DNA of 64,000 nt from Setoptus koraiensis (Eukaryota > Arthropoda), in the NCBI GenBank assembly GCA_048013815.1, contig CM106585.1:22134001-22198000 (forward strand), given 5' to 3'. Below are positions 59,632 to 64,000 of the stretch, piece after piece. The position numbers and the translations under genes are program-made. The notes under the pieces were generated by a model, which searched no databases, had not been told where the DNA came from, and saw nothing but the letters and a program-made list of their open reading frames with translations. How positions within the stretch are numbered: position 1 is the stretch's first letter; each line of letters begins with the position of its first letter.

Positions 59632-60188
59632 ATTAGACTCGGTATCGGACTGCTTACGCCATCCAGATGGAGCTGGCAATCTGCTGGCCGGCGAAATTCC
59701 GACAATGCGCTGGTGTGTCAGCGCGGCCAGCAGCAAAGATAATTGGCGCCAAAATCAGCAAGAGAATAGCAAGAAAAGTGTAATTCGAGTCGTTGTACTC
59801 GCACACTTGTCCGAGCGGCCGCTGCCAACAAATATGGGCCCCAACAAATGTGGGCCCCAACGCCCAGCGCAGCACACAAAGGCGACACACAAATGGCCCC
59901 TTGACTCTTGACTCTTAATGTGCCAGCGAGCACCCGAGAGTGGCAATACGACACCCAACAGTGAGCAACATTTGAGAGTGAACAGCGGCCCAGATTGCGC
60001 GATCTTGCCAAATATTGTTTGCCTGTTGTCGCGCGCTGCTGCTGTTCACTTGGTTGTCAGCCGACTTCCGGTCAACTTTATCCAGCTTGTGTGACGATAA
60101 TTATGCTGCTGGATGTTGTAGTCTAGACTACAATGTAGTGGCGCACGGCTGCGCAACATGCCAAATCGGTGGTAATTCGGTATGGTTG
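59632..60188. other. Intergenic space between two tail-to-tail genes
   Basis: No frame is supported. No clear AATAAA for the beat-family gene was seen in this interval. The 3' end of the minus-strand repeat gene is not in this piece and must lie in the following gap. Confidence 0.55.
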
Positions 60189-60688
60189 NNNNNNNNNNNN
60201 NNNNNNNNNNNNNNNNNNNNNNNNNNNNNNNNNNNNNNNNNNNNNNNNNNNNNNNNNNNNNNNNNNNNNNNNNNNNNNNNNNNNNNNNNNNNNNNNNNNN
60301 NNNNNNNNNNNNNNNNNNNNNNNNNNNNNNNNNNNNNNNNNNNNNNNNNNNNNNNNNNNNNNNNNNNNNNNNNNNNNNNNNNNNNNNNNNNNNNNNNNNN
60401 NNNNNNNNNNNNNNNNNNNNNNNNNNNNNNNNNNNNNNNNNNNNNNNNNNNNNNNNNNNNNNNNNNNNNNNNNNNNNNNNNNNNNNNNNNNNNNNNNNNN
60501 NNNNNNNNNNNNNNNNNNNNNNNNNNNNNNNNNNNNNNNNNNNNNNNNNNNNNNNNNNNNNNNNNNNNNNNNNNNNNNNNNNNNNNNNNNNNNNNNNNNN
60601 NNNNNNNNNNNNNNNNNNNNNNNNNNNNNNNNNNNNNNNNNNNNNNNNNNNNNNNNNNNNNNNNNNNNNNNNNNNNNNNNNNNNNNNN
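60189..60688. other. Assembly gap of exactly 500 N, at the edge of a tandem array
   Basis: The gap begins in non-repetitive sequence and ends inside a repeat unit, so the assembler probably failed on the array. The true number of missing repeats is unknown. Confidence 0.98.
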
Positions 60689-63600
60689 GACTCGACAGTG
60701 GGTTCGACATCTTCCTCAGATGGCTGAGGCTCGAGTTCGAGATCGACAGAAGATTTCTTCGTCTTCTTGGGCACCTTCTTCTTCTTTCTTAGACCTGTTG
60801 CAATATCAATCTCCAGATCGTCAGTGACGTCTTGCTGTGGCTCGACATCTAGTGCGAGAGACTCGACAGTGGGTTCGACATCTTCCTCAGATGGCTGAGG
60901 CTCGAGTTCGAGCTCTGTAGAAGATTTCTTCGTCTTCTTGGGCACCTTCTTCTTCTTTCTTAGACCTGTGCTAATATCAATCTCCAGATCGTCAGTGACG
61001 TCTTGCTGTGGCTCGACATCTAGTGCGAGAGACTCGACAGTGGGTTCGACATCTTCCTCAGATGGCTGAGGCTCGAGTTCGAGATCAACAGAAGATTTCT
61101 TTGTTTTCTTAGAAGCCTTCTTTGTCTTCCTCGGCATTTCTGCAAGCTCAGGCTGAATTTCTGTTGCATCAACAAATGTTGATGTTTCAGTTGAATCTAG
61201 ATCCGCATCAGTTGGTTGTTTCTGTGAAGAATCAAACTCACCGGGTATTGTGTCAACGTAGGCATCTTGGTCAGATAGCTGAGGCTCAGATTCTAGCTCT
61301 GTGGAAGATTTCTTCGGCTTCTTGGGCACCTTCTTCTTCTTTCTTAGACCTGTGCTAATATCAATCTCCAGATCGTCAGTGACGTCTTGCTGTGGCTCGA
61401 CATCTAGTGCGAGAGACTCGACTGAAGGTTCAACACCTTCTTCGTCGCCAAGTTGGGGCTCTAGTTCGAGCTCTGTAGAAGATTTCTTCGTCTTCTTGGG
61501 CACCTTCTTCTTCTTTCTTAGACCTGTGCTAATATCAATCTCCAGATCGTCAGCGACGTCTTGCTGTGGCTCGACATCTAGTGCGAGAGACTCGACAGTG
61601 GGTTCGACATCTTCCTCAGATGGCTGAGGCTCGAGTTCGAGATCGACAGAAGATTTCTTCGTCTTCTTGGGCACCTTCTTCTTCTTTCTTAGACCTGTTG
61701 CAATATCAATCTCCAGATCGTCAGCGACGTCTTGCTGTGGCTCGACATCTAGTGCGAGAGACTCGACAGTGGGTTCGACATCTTCCTCAGATGGCTGAGG
61801 CTCGAGTTCGAGATCGACAGAAGATTTCTTCGTCTTCTTGGGCACCTTCTTCTTCTTTCTTAGACCTGTGCTAATATCAATCTCCAGATCGTCAGTGACG
61901 TCTTGCTGTGGCTCGACATCTAGTGCGAGAGACTCGACAGTGGGTTCGACATCTTCCTCAGATGGCTGAGGCTCGAGTTCGAGATCGACAGAAGATTTCT
62001 TCGTCTTCTTGGGCACCTTCTTCTTCTTTCTCAGACCTGTTGCAATATCAATCTCCAGATCGTCAGTGACGTCTTGCTGTGGCTCGACATCTAGTGCGAG
62101 AGACTCGACAGTGGGTTCGACATCTTCCTCAGATGGCTGAGGCTCGAGTTCGAGATCGACAGAAGATTTCTTCGTCTTCTTGGGCACCTTCTTCTTCTTT
62201 CTTAGACCTGTGCTAATATCAATCTCCAGATCGTCAGTGACGTCTTGCTGTGGCTCGACATCTAGTGCGAGAGACTCGACAGTGGGTTCGACATCTTCCT
62301 CAGATGGCTGAGGCTCGAGTTCGAGATCGACAGAAGATTTCTTCGTCTTCTTGGGCACCTTCTTCTTCTTTCTTAGACCTGTTGCAATATCAATCTCCAG
62401 ATCGTCAGCGACGTCTTGCTGTGGCTCGACATCTAGTGCGAGAGACTCGACTGAAGGTTCAACACCTTCTTCGTCGCCAAGTTGGGGCTCTAGTTCGAGC
62501 TCTGTAGAAGATTTCTTCGTCTTCTTGGGCACCTTCTTCTTCTTTCTTAGACCTGTGCTAATATCAAACTCCAGATCGTCAGCGACGTCTTGCTGTGGCT
62601 CGACATCTAGTGCGAGAGACTCGACAGTGGGTTCGACATCTTCCTCAGATGGCTGAGGCTCGAGTTCGAGATCGACAGAAGATTTCTTCGTCTTCTTGGG
62701 CACCTTCTTCTTCTTTCTTAGACCTGTTGCAATATCAATCTCCAGATCGTCAGCGACGTCTTGCTGTGGCTCGACATCTAGTGCGAGAGACTCGACTGAA
62801 GGTTCAACACCTTCTTCGTCGCCAAGTTGGGGCTCTAGTTCGAGCTCTGTAGAAGATTTCTTCGTCTTCTTGGGCACCTTCTTCTTCTTTCTTAGACCTG
62901 TGCTAATATCAATCTCCAGATCGTCAGCGACGTCTTGCTGTGGCTCGACATCTAGTGCGAGAGACTCGACAGTGGGTTCGACATCTTCCTCAGATGGCTG
63001 AGGCTCGAGTTCGAGATCGACAGAAGATTTCTTCGTCTTCTTGGGCACCTTCTTCTTCTTTCTTAGACCTGTGCTAATATCAATCTCCAGATCGTCAGTG
63101 ACGTCTTGCTGTGGCTCGACATCTAGTGCGAGAGACTCGACTGAAGGTTCAACACCTTCTTCGTCGCCAAGTTGGGGCTCTAGTTCGAGCTCTGTAGAAG
63201 ATTTCTTCGTCTTCTTGGGCACCTTCTTCTTCTTTCTTAGACCTGTGCTAATATCAATCTCCAGATCGTCAGTGACGTCTTGCTGTGGCTCGACATCTAG
63301 TGCGAGAGACTCGACAGTGGGTTCGACATCTTCCTCAGATGGCTGAGGCTCGAGTTCGAGATCGACAGAAGATTTCTTCGTCTTCTTGGGCACCTTCTTC
63401 TTCTTTCTTAGACCTGTTGCAATATCAATCTCCAGATCGTCAGTGACGTCTTGCTGTGGCTCGACATCTAGTGCGAGAGACTCGACTGAAGGTTCAACAC
63501 CTTCTTCGTCGCCAAGTTGGGGCTCTAGTTCGAGCTCTGTAGAAGATTTCTTCGTCTTCTTGGGCACCTTCTTCTTCTTTCTTAGACCTGTGCTAATATC

Positions 63601-64000
63601 AATCTCCAGATCGTCAGTGACGTCTTGCTGTGGCTCGACATCTAGTGCGAGAGACTCGACAGTGGGTTCGACATCTTCCTCAGATGGCTGAGGCTCGAGT
63701 TCGAGATCGACAGAAGATTTCTTCGTCTTCTTGGGCACCTTCTTCTTCTTTCTTAGACCTGTGCTAATATCAATCTCCAGATCGTCAGTGACGTCTTGCT
63801 GTGGCTCGACATCTAGTGCGAGAGACTCGACAGTGGGTTCGACATCTTCCTCAGATGGCTGAGGCTCGAGTTCGAGATCGACAGAAGATTTCTTCGTCTT
63901 CTTGGGCACCTTCTTCTTCTTTCTTAGACCTGTTGCAATATCAATCTCCAGATCGTCAGTGACGTCTTGCTGTGGCTCGACATCTAGTGCGAGAGACTCG
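60689..64000 (-). CDS. Tandem-repeat protein with 57/58-residue KKKKVPKKTKKSS units (partial)
   Basis: One minus-strand frame is open across all 3.3 kb and runs past both ends (window edge upstream, gap downstream). It encodes about 19 units. Type A (57 aa) reads KKTKKSSVDLELEPQPSEED and continues VEPTVESLALDVEPQQDV; type B (58 aa) has TELELEPQLGDEEGVEPSVE in the same place. All share a DDLEIDI(S/A)TGLRKKKKVP linker. One divergent unit (about 61107-61310) carries AYVDTIPGEFDSS and a Thr/Asp-rich insert. Each unit alternates a strongly acidic stretch with a Lys-rich, Pro-containing cluster; no Cys, no hydrophobic core and no signal are visible, so the region is probably disordered. Lys/Glu/Pro/Val alternation recalls elastic PEVK segments of titin-like muscle proteins, and the Lys clusters could be nuclear signals; neither is established. 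Start codon, stop and flanking domains are outside the window. Confidence 0.8.
62351..63695 (-). repeat. 345-bp higher-order A-B dimer repeat within the coding array
   Basis: From about 63695 down to 62351 type A (171 bp) and type B (174 bp) units alternate strictly, giving a 345-bp period; equivalent positions recur at 63386, 63041, 62696 and 62351. Below 62351 the array is mostly A units. Differences between dimers are few (T/A in the VxDD position, S/A before TGL, one I/F), so the dimer block expanded recently. Confidence 0.88.

Noticed and set aside
60046-60188. Continuation of the repeat-protein frame to the left of the second gap
   Set aside because: Frame across 500 N is arbitrary, and the residues left of the gap share nothing with the repeats.
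61122-63691. Many plus-strand frames opposite the repeat array
   Set aside because: Each is the antisense shadow of the same unit; stops recur every one or two units.

Overview
This window is eukaryotic nuclear DNA, most likely from an arthropod. Genes have GT..AG introns of about 130-730 bp, and AATAAA signals follow several stop codons. The tRNA-Asn gene has internal pol III promoter boxes. A beaten path (beat) immunoglobulin-family gene and an NK2-class homeobox gene sit among long intergenic stretches. Coding and non-coding DNA are both full of CAA/CAG/CAC-type triplet repeats and short tandem repeats. Heavy poly-Gln/Asn/His coding with short introns would fit an acariform mite or another chelicerate, but that is inference. 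Two 500-base runs of N (6315-6814 and 60189-60688) are scaffold gaps.

Layout: 1-6314 is intergenic and ends in a TTGTCG hexanucleotide repeat at the first gap. 6815-11319 is a complete-looking, very young Ty1/copia LTR retrotransposon on the minus strand. 12082-12873 (minus) encodes a small secreted protein. 14502-17235 (plus, two exons) is an NK2.1/scarecrow-like homeobox gene. 17236-30551 is mostly intergenic, rich in minisatellites, with a decayed PRRC1-like fragment at 26217-26904. 30552-32231 (minus) encodes a secreted protein with a mucin-like tail. 32232-46784 is intergenic, with two orphan exons that begin with a hydrophobic leader. 47327-47905 (plus) is a proline-rich gene whose promoter and 5' region (46785-47280) is duplicated at 40020-40630. 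tRNA-Asn(GTT) is at 47967-48040. 48365-49213 (minus, three exons) encodes a secreted helical protein. 52860-59631 (plus, five exons) is a greatly enlarged beat-family gene. From 60689 to the window end (minus) runs an uninterrupted coding tandem array of 57/58-residue repeats.

No operon-like organisation is seen and the genes do not form one pathway. Three predicted products have signal peptides. The beat-family product should act at the neuronal surface and the homeobox product in the nucleus. The strongest candidates for undescribed biology are the beat gene with large low-complexity insertions (one inside its second Ig domain), the A/B alternating repeat protein, and the duplicated core promoter. 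Exon structures were read by eye from splice sites, reading frame and family knowledge; no alignment or transcript data were available.
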